A stretch of DNA of 64,000 bases from Undibacterium parvum (GTDB taxonomy: Bacteria; Pseudomonadota; Gammaproteobacteria; Burkholderiales; Burkholderiaceae_D), in NCBI RefSeq assembly GCF_003955735.1, contig NZ_CP034464.1, forward strand, positions 868,001-932,000. The letters run 5' to 3'. The notes below the pieces were generated by a model. It saw nothing but the letters and a program-made list of their open reading frames with translations, searched no databases and was not told the DNA's origin. Below, in pieces: positions 42,922 through 51,626 of the stretch (positions are counted from its first letter, which is position 1; each line of letters opens with the position of its first letter). A program made the position numbers and the translations under genes.

Positions 42922-44042
42922 TTCCAGCTAGGCTTTTGCCAGGCTGCATCGTCCTTCCAGCGTATCACCGCATCGGCCGGTAAACCCGGTGTCAACTTGT
43001 GTTCCGGATTTTTATCTATCGCCAGTTTCACGGCATAGACGAGCTTGACCCTTTCGTCCGTAGTCTGCACTTCCTTAGGCGTAAATTCGGCGCGCGAGGC
43101 AATGAAACTGACCTTGGCGCTATAAAACTGATCCGGTTGCGCATCGATATAAATGCGTACCGGCAAGCCCAGGCGCAACTGGCCAATTTTCGATTCAGGC
43201 ACATACACTTTCAGGTGCAGGGCATCGAGATCGACCATATCAAGAATCGCGCTACCAGGCATGACGACCTCACCTGGCTCGCGCAAACGCGCCAGCACCA
43301 CACCGGTAGCGGGCGCCTTGATTACCAGGTCGCCCAGGATCGCATTGGCCTCCGCTACGGCGGCAAGCGCACGTTCTCGCTGCGCCTGCAAGGCACCGAT
43401 TTCCTGTTGTTTGGCTTTGACTTTATCTCCGCCAAGACCGGCCTGCAAAGCGCCTTGCTGCGCCCGGCTAACGCTTTCTTGCGCCGCTTTCAGATCGGCT
43501 TGCGCCACTTGCCAGGCCAGATCAGCCTGTTCGTAACGATGACGCTCTATCACCCCACGCTCAAATAAATCCTTATGTCTTTGCGCATCGCGGCGTGCCT
43601 GCAACTCTACTGCATTGGCCTTGCCTGACATGGCCAGGGCCTGACTCACCGCCGCCTGCGCGCCATTGATTGCCATCGGCACTTCTTTTTGTGTGACATC
43701 AAGTGCCGCCTGCGCGCCGCGCAATTGCGCTTCACTGCCGTTCAGGGCCTGCCTGGCCTGCTCCACTCTAGACTGGAAAGTCGTATCTTCCAGCTGCGCC
43801 ACCACGGCACCGGCGCTAACAGTCTCACCTTCCTTGGCCATGATCTTGACTACCCGCCCTGGATATTTGGCGGCAGCCACGATACGCTCGCCCTCTATGC
43901 GTCCGCTGGCAGCAATCAAACCTTCAGGCAATTTCTTGCTCTGCGCCAGATAATAAAAAAACCCGCCCACGATGACGACCAAGGCCACAGCCAACAGGCC
44001 AGGACCTATCAATTTACGTTTGTCTTGTTTGTTTGTTTGCAT
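42918..44042 (-). CDS. HlyD-family periplasmic adaptor (membrane fusion protein)
   Basis: 374 residues. An N-terminal anchor helix (LIGPGLLAVALVVIVGGFFY, about 11-30) is followed by a lipoyl half-motif (YPGRVVKIMAKEGETVSAGA), a long coiled-coil hairpin (about 85-225, rich in Ala/Gln) and the second lipoyl half (APATGVVLARLREPGEVV), then beta-barrel domains. It links the ABC-2 permeases to the outer-membrane channel. It starts 18 bases after the TolC-type gene and overlaps the ATPase gene by four bases. Confidence 0.93.
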   Translation of the reverse strand: MQTNKQDKRKLIGPGLLAVALVVIVGGFFYYLAQSKKLPEGLIAASGRIEGERIVAAAKYPGRVVKIMAKEGETVSAGAVVAQLEDTTFQSRVEQARQALNGSEAQLRGAQAALDVTQKEVPMAINGAQAAVSQALAMSGKANAVELQARRDAQRHKDLFERGVIERHRYEQADLAWQVAQADLKAAQESVSRAQQGALQAGLGGDKVKAKQQEIGALQAQRERALAAVAEANAILGDLVIKAPATGVVLARLREPGEVVMPGSAILDMVDLDALHLKVYVPESKIGQLRLGLPVRIYIDAQPDQFYSAKVSFIASRAEFTPKEVQTTDERVKLVYAVKLAIDKNPEHKLTPGLPADAVIRWKDDAAWQKPSWK

Positions 44043-44060
44043 TATATTTCTCGAAAAATA

Positions 44061-45431
44061 TTATAGTTGGCCGCTGGCGTACTGCAGCTGCAAGCGTGCC
44101 AACTCTCTATCGTAAATGGCATTGTCACGATTCGAATAAGCTTGCAGGCGGCGTGTTTCGGCATCAAGCACATCGCTGTTGGGTGCCAGGCCGGAGCGAT
44201 AACGCTCACGTGCCAGTAGCAAGGTTTCATCAGCTTGCTCGCTGGCCTTGCCGACCAGCGCCATACGCGCATTGGACTCCTGTTGCGACAACCATGACTG
44301 CCGCACTTGTAAGGCAATGCGTTCGCGGGTGTCTTCCTGAACTTCTTGTATCGCCTGCGCGGTGGCGCTTAATTGCGCCGCCTGATTGCGAAGCAGGCCA
44401 CCGTCAAACAATTCCCACTTCATCACAAGAGCTACCCACCAGCCCTTGTCTTGCGCCAGATAACGGTTTTCCAGCTTGCTCCAACCGGCACTGACGCCAA
44501 TTTGCGGCAAGTGTCCGGCTGCCACACTAGCGGCCTGTTTTTTATACGCCAGGCTTTGCAGATCAAGTTCCTGCAACTCTTTGCGCCGGGCATTGGCGGA
44601 GCTGAGTAAATAAGTCAGATCGTTATTCACATCGCGATTCAGCTCACTACCGGCCGCTGCCTGACTCCGCGTACCGATATCGAAAATATCGACCACGCCA
44701 TCTTGCGGCCGGCCTAGCCAGCGGTTATAGGCGGCACGCGCCATTGCCAGCGCATTACCAGCCTGCAGACCGAGTTGTTCAGCATTGGCCAGCGCCACCT
44801 GTGACGCCAGCAAATCGTGGCGAGCGACATAGCCCTGCTCGAACAAGGCTAGGACGTCACTGACATGTTTACCAACCGCGGCGATGTGACTATTGGCCAC
44901 GGTGACAGCATGCTCGGCCCTTAACACAGAGATATAGGCATGCGCCAGCGCCAGCTTTAGTTCGCTCTTACTGAGCTGACTACGCGCCTGCACCGCCTCG
45001 GCTTGCGCCTGCGCCGCCCCGACCCCCGAAGATATTTTCCCTCCGGTATATAACGGTGCAGAAACAGAAACGCCGCCGAAGTAAGCGCTATCTTGGGCAA
45101 AGGGTAGCGCCACCCCTTTCAGGAAAGGTAAAGCCGGTATATTCACCTTGGCGGCTGGTTCAGATTCAGTTCTTAAATAACCGGCTTCCAGTGCCAGTTT
45201 CGGCAGATAATTAGCTTGCGCCGCGGCTACTTGATGGGCCGCCACGTTTTCTTTTTGCTGTGCTGCAGCGAGCGTATGATCGCGTTGTAAGGCAATCCCC
45301 CATGCTTGTTCCAGGGTCTCGGCGGCCACGGAAAATTGCGGCCAGCAGAAGAGATTGACGCAGATCAAACTCACTGCATTTTTCCTGATTTTGTCCACTA
45401 CGCGAGTACTTTTCATACCAAGTAAAGCCAT
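44061..45431 (-). CDS. TolC-family outer-membrane efflux channel
   Basis: 456 residues in the reading chosen here. After a signal peptide ending near VNLFCWPQFSVAA, the mature part has the two outer-membrane-efflux repeats typical of TolC, with long coiled-coil stretches (LEQAWGIALQRDHTLAAAQQ; ARERYRSGLAPNSDVLDAET). The open frame continues to an ATG at 45599, but that N-terminus is repetitive and poor in protein character and leaves no room for a promoter next to the FNR box. A start at 45431 or 45416 puts the signal peptide at the N-terminus. It is the first gene of the tripartite export operon. Confidence 0.9.
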   Translation of the reverse strand: MALLGMKSTRVVDKIRKNAVSLICVNLFCWPQFSVAAETLEQAWGIALQRDHTLAAAQQKENVAAHQVAAAQANYLPKLALEAGYLRTESEPAAKVNIPALPFLKGVALPFAQDSAYFGGVSVSAPLYTGGKISSGVGAAQAQAEAVQARSQLSKSELKLALAHAYISVLRAEHAVTVANSHIAAVGKHVSDVLALFEQGYVARHDLLASQVALANAEQLGLQAGNALAMARAAYNRWLGRPQDGVVDIFDIGTRSQAAAGSELNRDVNNDLTYLLSSANARRKELQELDLQSLAYKKQAASVAAGHLPQIGVSAGWSKLENRYLAQDKGWWVALVMKWELFDGGLLRNQAAQLSATAQAIQEVQEDTRERIALQVRQSWLSQQESNARMALVGKASEQADETLLLARERYRSGLAPNSDVLDAETRRLQAYSNRDNAIYDRELARLQLQYASGQL

Positions 45432-45576
45432 ATACCAACGCCGATTACACAACAACAGATGAGTGAAAAAATGGCGCGTGTGAGAGTAAGCATAAGAGTA
45501 AAAACAGGAGTAAAAATAAGCATCAGAGTAAGCAAAGGGTGGTTTCATCATGGTCTGACAAGAATTGATTAGCCTG

Positions 45577-45582
45577 AGTGTA
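45577..45582 (-). promoter_or_regulatory. Predicted -10 of the export operon, FNR-dependent
   Basis: TACACT on the minus strand, placed exactly where the -10 of a class II FNR promoter would fall if the box at 45605-45618 is centred at -41.5. The transcript would begin near 45570. Confidence 0.5.
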
Positions 45583-45604
45583 TTGCTGCTATCGCACAAT
45601 TGAA

Positions 45605-45618
45605 TTGATCCGGATCAA
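45605..45618. promoter_or_regulatory. Perfect FNR/Anr-type binding box shared by two divergent promoters
   Basis: TTGAT-CCGG-ATCAA, an exact match to the FNR consensus, inside an 18-base perfect palindrome (45603-45620). It is the only such site I noticed in the window. The PHA synthase gene lies to the right and the export operon to the left. The regulator would be an oxygen-responsive Fnr homologue encoded elsewhere. Confidence 0.75.
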
Positions 45619-45640
45619 TTGCCTGGTCTGACTTGTTTGC

Positions 45641-45646
45641 CACAAT
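45641..45646 (+). promoter_or_regulatory. Predicted -10 of phaC, FNR-dependent
   Basis: CACAAT at the expected distance from the FNR box for a class II promoter, with predicted start near 45653 and a 20-base leader carrying GAGG eight bases before the ATG of phaC. Confidence 0.5.
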
Positions 45647-45672
45647 GAAGAAACCGCAAAGAGGAAACGCAG

Positions 45673-47496
45673 ATGAAGAGCATAAACATGACGCCAAGCA
45701 GCAAAGTCGCCGCAGTACCTACACTGCATACAGTGCCAGCGCATCACATCTGCTACCTGAGCGGCGATGAGGCCGAGCCTAACCCTTTGGATATGTTGCT
45801 ACACAATCAAATCGCCAAACTCACCGCGGGGGTATCACCGACTAGTGTGACGCTGGCGTTTGTCGATTGGGCCATGCACTTGGCAGCCTCACCGGGTAAA
45901 CAATTAGAATTACTCGCCTTACTGCAAAAACCCAGCACGCTCAGTCTGCCTGTCAGCGCGCCTGTCAATCCAGCTTCCGGCAGCGAGGCAGACTCACGCT
46001 TCGCCCATCCTGGCTGGAGCAATTGGCCCTACAACGCCATGAGCGGCGGCTTTTTAAAAGCCCAGCAATTTTGGCAGGCAGCGACTACTGGCGTGCGCGG
46101 CATGTCGGCCCATCATGAATACGTGGTGAACTTCATTTCGCGACAAATGCTCGATATGCTGTCGCCCTCCAATCTGCCTTACCTGAATCCGGAAGTGCTG
46201 CAAACCACCGTAGAAACGGGTGGTAAGAATCTCTTATCCGGCGCTTCCCATTGGCTGCAAGATCAGGGTCTAGAACTGAGCGCAACAGAAGACGCCAGCG
46301 GCCATGCCGGCAGCAAGAAATTGGCTTATCAAGTTGGCCGCGATGTTGCCATCACTCCTGGCAAAGTGGTATTTCGCAATCATCTGATCGAACTCATACA
46401 GTATTCACCGCAAACCAATCAGGTGTACGCAGAACCGATACTGATCGTGCCATCCTGGATTATGAAGTATTACATCCTCGATCTGTCGCCACATAATTCC
46501 ATGGTGCGTTTTCTGGTTGCGCAAGGCCATACCGTGTTCATGATTTCCTGGAAAAATCCGGGCAAAGAAGCACGTGACCTTGGCATGCAGGATTACCTCA
46601 ATAGCGGCCTGTTCGCCGCGCTAGCTGAAGTTGCCGCGATCACCCATAAAGCTGTACACACGGTTGGTTATTGCCTGGGTGGTACGTTGCTAGCGATGGG
46701 CGCAGCGGCACTCGCGAAAGAAACCAGCCCAGCACAAAAACTTAGCCATACCAACATCAAAAGCCTCAGCTTACTGGCCGCCCAAACCGATTTTAGTGAG
46801 CCAGGTGAACTCGGTCTGTTTATCGACGAAAGCCAGCTAGCCATGTTAGACGCCCAGATGTGGGAAAAAGGCTATCTGGACGGCGACCAGATGACTGGCT
46901 CGTTTCAAATTCTTAATTCCCGCGATTTGATCTGGTCTAAGATCATGCGCGAATATCAATTGGGCAGCCGCACTGCAGCGAATGATCTGATGTCGTGGAA
47001 CGCTGACACCACCCGTATGCCATATCGCATGCACAGCGAATATCTCAAACATCTGTTCTTGCATAACGACCTGGCCGAGGGCCGCTACGAAGTCGATGGC
47101 CAGGCGATTGCGCTCAACGATCTGCATCAGCCTATGTTTGTAGTGGGTACGGCGCGTGACCATGTGTCGCCATGGCGCTCTGTCTATAAAATTAATCTGC
47201 TCAGCGATGCGCCTATAGAGTTTGTGCTCGCCTCCGGTGGCCATAATGCCGGCATCGTTTCAGAACCGGGGCATGCGCGCCGCAGTTATCAATATCTACC
47301 GGCAGGGGCGCGCAGCAAAAATTACAGCGCACCAGAGGCATGGCTACAGGCGGCCACGACAGAAGCTGGCTCATGGTGGACGCACTGGCAACACTGGTTG
47401 GCACAACATTCTGCAACCAAGCAAATCAAAGCGCGTTATCCGCAAGAGCATCCAGAATTAGGCATAGCACCAGGCAATTATGTGCTGGAGCCTTGA
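45673..47496 (+). CDS. phaC: Class I poly(3-hydroxyalkanoate) synthase
   Basis: A 607-residue PHA synthase. The PhaC N-terminal domain (about 90-260) is followed by an alpha/beta-hydrolase fold with the lipase-like box GYCLGGT (nucleophile Cys334), Asp496 in GTARDHVSPW and His524 in SGGHNAGIV, completing the catalytic triad. It polymerises (R)-3-hydroxyacyl-CoA on granule surfaces. Length and motifs fit class I (single-subunit) enzymes. There are no phaA/phaB genes nearby. GAGG eight bases upstream supports the ATG. The FNR-type box 55 bases before the start suggests induction at low oxygen. Confidence 0.95.
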   Translation: MKSINMTPSSKVAAVPTLHTVPAHHICYLSGDEAEPNPLDMLLHNQIAKLTAGVSPTSVTLAFVDWAMHLAASPGKQLELLALLQKPSTLSLPVSAPVNPASGSEADSRFAHPGWSNWPYNAMSGGFLKAQQFWQAATTGVRGMSAHHEYVVNFISRQMLDMLSPSNLPYLNPEVLQTTVETGGKNLLSGASHWLQDQGLELSATEDASGHAGSKKLAYQVGRDVAITPGKVVFRNHLIELIQYSPQTNQVYAEPILIVPSWIMKYYILDLSPHNSMVRFLVAQGHTVFMISWKNPGKEARDLGMQDYLNSGLFAALAEVAAITHKAVHTVGYCLGGTLLAMGAAALAKETSPAQKLSHTNIKSLSLLAAQTDFSEPGELGLFIDESQLAMLDAQMWEKGYLDGDQMTGSFQILNSRDLIWSKIMREYQLGSRTAANDLMSWNADTTRMPYRMHSEYLKHLFLHNDLAEGRYEVDGQAIALNDLHQPMFVVGTARDHVSPWRSVYKINLLSDAPIEFVLASGGHNAGIVSEPGHARRSYQYLPAGARSKNYSAPEAWLQAATTEAGSWWTHWQHWLAQHSATKQIKARYPQEHPELGIAPGNYVLEP

Positions 47497-47543
47497 GTAG
47501 CAGCGGTTTTTGCATCGCCTCGAAATAAAAAATCGACTAGCCC

Positions 47544-47607
47544 AGCACGCATATTCCATGCGGGTTCCAGCCTATCACTGCTGCGAGCCCCATGGTATAT
47601 GCGTGCT
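47544..47607. repeat. Palindromic intergenic repeat, copy A
   Basis: AGCACGCATAT (47544-47554) is inverted as ATATGCGTGCT (47597-47607). The inner part TCCATGCGGGTTCCAGCC is closely matched in the palindrome at 51529-51594, so the two belong to one small repeat family. The rest of the 47497-47904 gap is AT-rich, with no gene seen. Confidence 0.6.
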
Positions 47608-47904
47608 CAGCTAGGCGTAGCTAGATGACCGTCCATTCCAGGTAATAAAATCATGCGGTACGCGCTGCTAAAATGTAATTTAACCAAATTGGAATATTAG
47701 AACTTAATCCGATTACTCCATACGTCGCCGTAATAAAATCAATTGCAGTTATGAGTCAACTAGAGAATCATGCTCTCGCGTCCAAAACGGGCGATTAATA
47801 TTACATAACAACAATAACAATAATTTACCTTTATTGATAATTAAGCATCCTGTATATTCGTTAGAAATTTTCAACAAAAAAACTCCTACCGAAAGAATAC
47901 TTGT

Positions 47905-49008
47905 ATGCATAATACAGTGCGTAATTGTTTCTCTCTGCTTGTTCTGATTGGCAGCGATGCTGCTGCGACGAGTCACTTACTAGGTATAGAGTCGAAACAA
48001 TATGGCGAATCTATCGCCTACGATATGAATGTGGCAGGTCAGGTCGCAGCGGTAATCAAGGAAAAGGACGGGACGCCACATGCCGTGTTTTTTGAAAACG
48101 GCAAACTGATTAAGCTTGAGATGCCGGGTGAAACCGAAAGCGAAGCCAATCATATCAATAGCAAAGGTGAGGTTGTCGGCTCTTCCAAAAAAGGCCAGAC
48201 TTGGCGAGCTTTCATTCGTGGCCGTGGCATGCAAGACCTCGGCACATTAGGAGGGCCCAATAGTTATGGTATGGCACTCAACAACGCTGGCTTGGCGGTA
48301 GGATTTGCCGATACCTCCAATCGTGACTGGCATGCTTTCCTATACACGCCTGGCGAATCACTAAAAGATCTGGGTACCTTGGGTGGCAAAGTCAGCTACG
48401 CTAGCGGCATTAATAATCAAGGAAAAGTGGTTGGAACGGCGACGACCACCGATGGTTCGCGTCACGCCTTTTTATACGACCAGACCACAGGCATGGCAGA
48501 CCTTGGCACTCTGGGTGGACGCTACAGTTCGGCGACTGCAATTAATGACCAGGGTGTGGTAGTTGGCTCTTCGGAAACGAAAGACCGACACTTGCATGCC
48601 TTTGTTCATGACGGAACCCAGATGATAGATCTGGGCGACAAAATCGGTTTTGGTAACAGCTACGCCACGGGCATCAATAACGAAGGCCACGTGGTTGGGG
48701 TGGTTGATAGTGCAGATATGCGTTTAAGCTTCGTCTGGCGGGATAACAAAATGGCTCTGCACCCTGCAGGAAAAAGCCTGTACCTGACCAATGCTATTAA
48801 CAACGCCGGACAAGTGATAGGCGCAAGCTACGATCACGGCATGAATGCAGCCACCATGCCTTCCGATGCGCCACCCTTTGTCGATCTTGGCGGCAGAAAA
48901 ATTTTTGGCTTTAATCTGATTGTCGTCATGCTCGCTGCTGCCATCGCCTTATTTCGCAAACGCCTCAAGGGTTTATTTTTCGAGAACAGCTTACTCTTCA
49001 GGATGTGA
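47905..49008 (+). CDS. Exported HAF-repeat (DLGTLGG) protein with C-terminal membrane anchor
   Basis: A 367-residue protein built of about six repeats of the HAF/'extracellular repeat' family. Three carry DLGTLGG followed by SYGMALNNAGLAVG-type segments (around residues 110, 155 and 200). The repeats would form a beta-propeller-like surface domain. The N-terminus (NCFSLLVLIGSDAAATS) looks like a signal peptide. The end holds a hydrophobic helix (FGFNLIVVMLAAAIALF) followed by a basic stretch FRKRLKG, like a sorting or anchoring tail. Function is unknown; cell-surface location is inferred. It stands alone, convergent with the Crp-like gene. Confidence 0.8.
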   Translation: MHNTVRNCFSLLVLIGSDAAATSHLLGIESKQYGESIAYDMNVAGQVAAVIKEKDGTPHAVFFENGKLIKLEMPGETESEANHINSKGEVVGSSKKGQTWRAFIRGRGMQDLGTLGGPNSYGMALNNAGLAVGFADTSNRDWHAFLYTPGESLKDLGTLGGKVSYASGINNQGKVVGTATTTDGSRHAFLYDQTTGMADLGTLGGRYSSATAINDQGVVVGSSETKDRHLHAFVHDGTQMIDLGDKIGFGNSYATGINNEGHVVGVVDSADMRLSFVWRDNKMALHPAGKSLYLTNAINNAGQVIGASYDHGMNAATMPSDAPPFVDLGGRKIFGFNLIVVMLAAAIALFRKRLKGLFFENSLLFRM

Positions 49009-49088
49009 AGCAGATACTTAGTGCCGACTTCGATACTGATGGGATTGCGCCGGCACGAACCGAAAAAATTTTTGCTTGGGCAAAGCAC

Positions 49089-49691
49089 TTAGGCGCGTAA
49101 GCGTTTACGGATCCGGCTTAGCGCTTCCGGCGTCACGCCTAAATAATGCGCCACGTCGCGCAGTTGTATGCGCGCCGACAAACGCGGATAGGTCTTGAGA
49201 AATGCTTGATAGCGCTGTTCTGGTGCCATCGTCAGCAATTCGCGTTCACGCTGCTCTTTGCGCACGATATGCCATTCCAGCAACTGATGGGTGGCTTTCT
49301 GCCACGCTGGATGACTGAGCATCAATTGTTTAAGCTTGGCAAAATCAATCTGCTCTATCTCACAGTCTTCCAGCGCCGTCGCAAAGTAATCAGTTTTCAG
49401 ACCGGCAATCAGTACATTCGGACAGGCAAAAAAATCGCCCTCACCGATGAAAGATTTAATCCACTCTTGCCCATCTTCACTCAGATAATTGAGCTTGACG
49501 ATGCCGCTGCGCACCACATACAAATAGGGCTGCCACTCACCGGCCGCGAACACATCTTCGCCCTTGCTAAAAGACTGCAAATGAAAGGACGTTTGCAACA
49601 TCTCCCATTCGGGCAAAGCACCGCCGGCAGCGGTCTCAAGTAAGAGTTTAGTACTTTGCATAGGACCAAGAGCGCTCAGTGTCGTACCCAT
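49089..49691 (-). CDS. Crp/Fnr-superfamily transcriptional regulator
   Basis: 200 residues. An N-terminal cyclic-nucleotide-binding-like beta-roll (about 25-120, SFSKGEDVFAAGEWQPYLYV, GEGDFFACPNVL) and a C-terminal helix-turn-helix (RDVAHYLGVTPEALSRIRKR). The N-terminal cysteine cluster of true FNR proteins is absent, so it is unlikely to be the oxygen sensor for the FNR box at 45605. The ATG at 49691 shares one base with the msbA stop, so it is the last gene of dnaE-waaL-msbA or at least co-transcribed with msbA. The effector is unknown. Confidence 0.88.
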   Translation of the reverse strand: MGTTLSALGPMQSTKLLLETAAGGALPEWEMLQTSFHLQSFSKGEDVFAAGEWQPYLYVVRSGIVKLNYLSEDGQEWIKSFIGEGDFFACPNVLIAGLKTDYFATALEDCEIEQIDFAKLKQLMLSHPAWQKATHQLLEWHIVRKEQRERELLTMAPEQRYQAFLKTYPRLSARIQLRDVAHYLGVTPEALSRIRKRLRA

Positions 49692-51427
49692 CAAGCAGCA
49701 AACTGCAAGCGATACAGATTGGCGTACACGCCCTCTTTGGCTAACAATTCAGCATGCTTACCGATCTCGACGATGGCACCATCGACCAGCACCACGATGC
49801 GGCTAGCGCGCTCGATAGTCGAAAGTCTATGCGCGATGACTAAGGTGGTGCGGCCCAACATCAATTCATCGAGCGCCTCTTGCACGGCGCGTTCAGATTC
49901 GCTATCGAGCGCCGAAGTAGCTTCATCGAGGATCAGAATAGGCGCATTTTTATAGATCGCTCTGGCAATCGCGAGGCGCTGACGCTGGCCGCCAGATAAG
50001 CGCATGCCGTTATCGCCTATCGTGGTCGCCAGACCTTCCGGCAAATCGCGCACCACATCCGTCAGATGGGCAGCCTGCACTGCTGCCGCAACCCGCGCCA
50101 AATCAGGCTGGGCATCGCCGTAAGCAATATTGGCGGTAATACTATCGTCAAACAGAATCACGTTCTGCCCCACCATGGCGATCTGCTCACGCAGGCTAGC
50201 CAATGAAATTTCTTGTAGCGACACGCCATCGAGCAAAATAGCGCCAGAATCCGGGGTGTAAAAACGCGGTACCAGATTCACCAGCGAGGTCTTGCCACCG
50301 CCCGACATGCCGACCAGGGCGATGGTTTCGCCAGCTTGTATGCTCAGATTAATGTCCGTCAGAGCCGCTTGCTCTTGCTGCGGATAAGTAAAACACGTCT
50401 GCACGAACTCCAGCTTACCCATAGCGCGCGCTTTCAAAGCCTGACCGCTATCTGGCTCGCCTACCGCATCGATCATGCCGAACACCGAATCGGCTGCCGC
50501 CAGGCCGCGCTGCATAGGCCCATTCAAATCGGCCAAATGTTTCAGCGGCGTCAGTAGCATCATCATGGCGGTAATAAATTCGACGAAATTCCCAACCGTG
50601 GTGGTGCCTGCTTTGGCCTGTAGCACCGCCAGCATAATCACGATCGCCACCGCAATGGCGGCTAACAGTTGGGTCGCCGGCGTGGTGGAGGAAACCGCGA
50701 CCGTGGTCTTCATGGTGTAACCGCGCAGCTTCTCATTCTTGGCGTCAAAACGTTGTTGCTCGTAGTCCTGGCCGCCAAAGATGCGTATCACCTGATGCGC
50801 GCGCGTGGCCTCTTCTATCACCTGCGTTAGTTCACCATTGACATCGAGCTGATCCTTATTCAGTCTGCGCAAACGCTTGCTGACGCTACGCACCAGGTAA
50901 GCCATGGCTGGTATCAAGACTAGCGTGACCAGCGTCAGGCGCCAGTTACGCCAGAGTAAAAAGCTCAGCAAGGCAATCACGGTCAGAGAGTCACGAATCA
51001 AAGTCGTGATCGATACCTTTACCATGTCGACGATTTGCTGGGCTTCGGTCATGATGGTATTGATGATGCGCCCACTTGATTCGGACTGGTAAAACTGCAC
51101 TGGCACGCTGAGTATTTTTGCAAAAATCTGCGCCCGCAAATCATTCAGGAGGCGGGTCGAAGTCCAGCTCATCAGATAGCTGGTAGTAAAGGTACAGATA
51201 CCGCGAAATAAAAATATGCCGATGATAGCGGCCGGGATTTTCCATAGGGCCAGCGTGGTATGTTCACCTTTAAATCCATGGTCAAGCAAATAGCCCAGCA
51301 CCCGAGGAAACATGACTTCGGTGAGGGCGGTACCAAGCATGGTGATCAAACTGATCCACAATTTTTGTTGATGCTGACGCATCAAGATCCACAGGCGCTG
51401 AAAAGTGGCTAGAGTGAGTTTATTCAT
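49691..51427 (-). CDS. msbA: Lipid A export ATP-binding/permease protein MsbA
   Basis: 578 residues: six membrane helices (about 20-310), then an ABC ATPase with Walker A LVGMSGGGKTSLV (about 365-377), signature LSGGQRQRLAIARAI, Walker B ILILDEATSALD and the H-loop VIAHRLSTI. As a homodimer it flips core lipid A across the inner membrane. Its position after an O-antigen ligase gene supports the lipopolysaccharide role over a generic multidrug exporter. Confidence 0.92.
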   Translation of the reverse strand: MNKLTLATFQRLWILMRQHQQKLWISLITMLGTALTEVMFPRVLGYLLDHGFKGEHTTLALWKIPAAIIGIFLFRGICTFTTSYLMSWTSTRLLNDLRAQIFAKILSVPVQFYQSESSGRIINTIMTEAQQIVDMVKVSITTLIRDSLTVIALLSFLLWRNWRLTLVTLVLIPAMAYLVRSVSKRLRRLNKDQLDVNGELTQVIEEATRAHQVIRIFGGQDYEQQRFDAKNEKLRGYTMKTTVAVSSTTPATQLLAAIAVAIVIMLAVLQAKAGTTTVGNFVEFITAMMMLLTPLKHLADLNGPMQRGLAAADSVFGMIDAVGEPDSGQALKARAMGKLEFVQTCFTYPQQEQAALTDINLSIQAGETIALVGMSGGGKTSLVNLVPRFYTPDSGAILLDGVSLQEISLASLREQIAMVGQNVILFDDSITANIAYGDAQPDLARVAAAVQAAHLTDVVRDLPEGLATTIGDNGMRLSGGQRQRLAIARAIYKNAPILILDEATSALDSESERAVQEALDELMLGRTTLVIAHRLSTIERASRIVVLVDGAIVEIGKHAELLAKEGVYANLYRLQFAA

Positions 51428-51528
51428 TGCTTCCGTTGTTAATACTTGAGATTAAAGGAGATTATCTGAGATTGCCAGCTGTTCATCCTGTCGCAGGATT
51501 AACAGCGCACCTACACGTTTTAAATTTC

Positions 51529-51594
51529 ATTGCGCAGTATCCATGCGGCTTTCCAGCCATTTTAGGCCTGCAGGCCGCATGAATACTGCGCAAT
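51529..51594. repeat. Palindromic intergenic repeat, copy B
   Basis: ATTGCGCAGTAT (51529-51540) pairs with ATACTGCGCAAT (51583-51594), and inside it CCATGCGGC pairs with GCCGCATG. The stem is long and GC-rich with no T-run. It shares the CCATGCGG..TTCCAGCC core with the repeat at 47544. It lies in the 199-base gap between waaL and msbA and could attenuate or stabilise the transcript. Confidence 0.6.
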
Positions 51595-51626
51595 TACTTT
51601 TAGAAATTCTGTTTTGAGAGCGCCTG

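Noticed and set aside
42999..43568. 189-residue frame antisense to the HlyD gene
   Set aside because: Shadow of a GC-rich coding gene; no independent signals.
45432..45599. N-terminal extension of the TolC-type protein
   Set aside because: The 56 extra residues are repetitive Tyr/Ser/His-rich and would place a signal peptide internally; the region also holds the predicted promoter.
49089..49691. Crp-like regulator as the FNR that reads the box at 45605
   Set aside because: It lacks the N-terminal cysteine cluster needed for oxygen sensing and its recognition helix does not look FNR-like.
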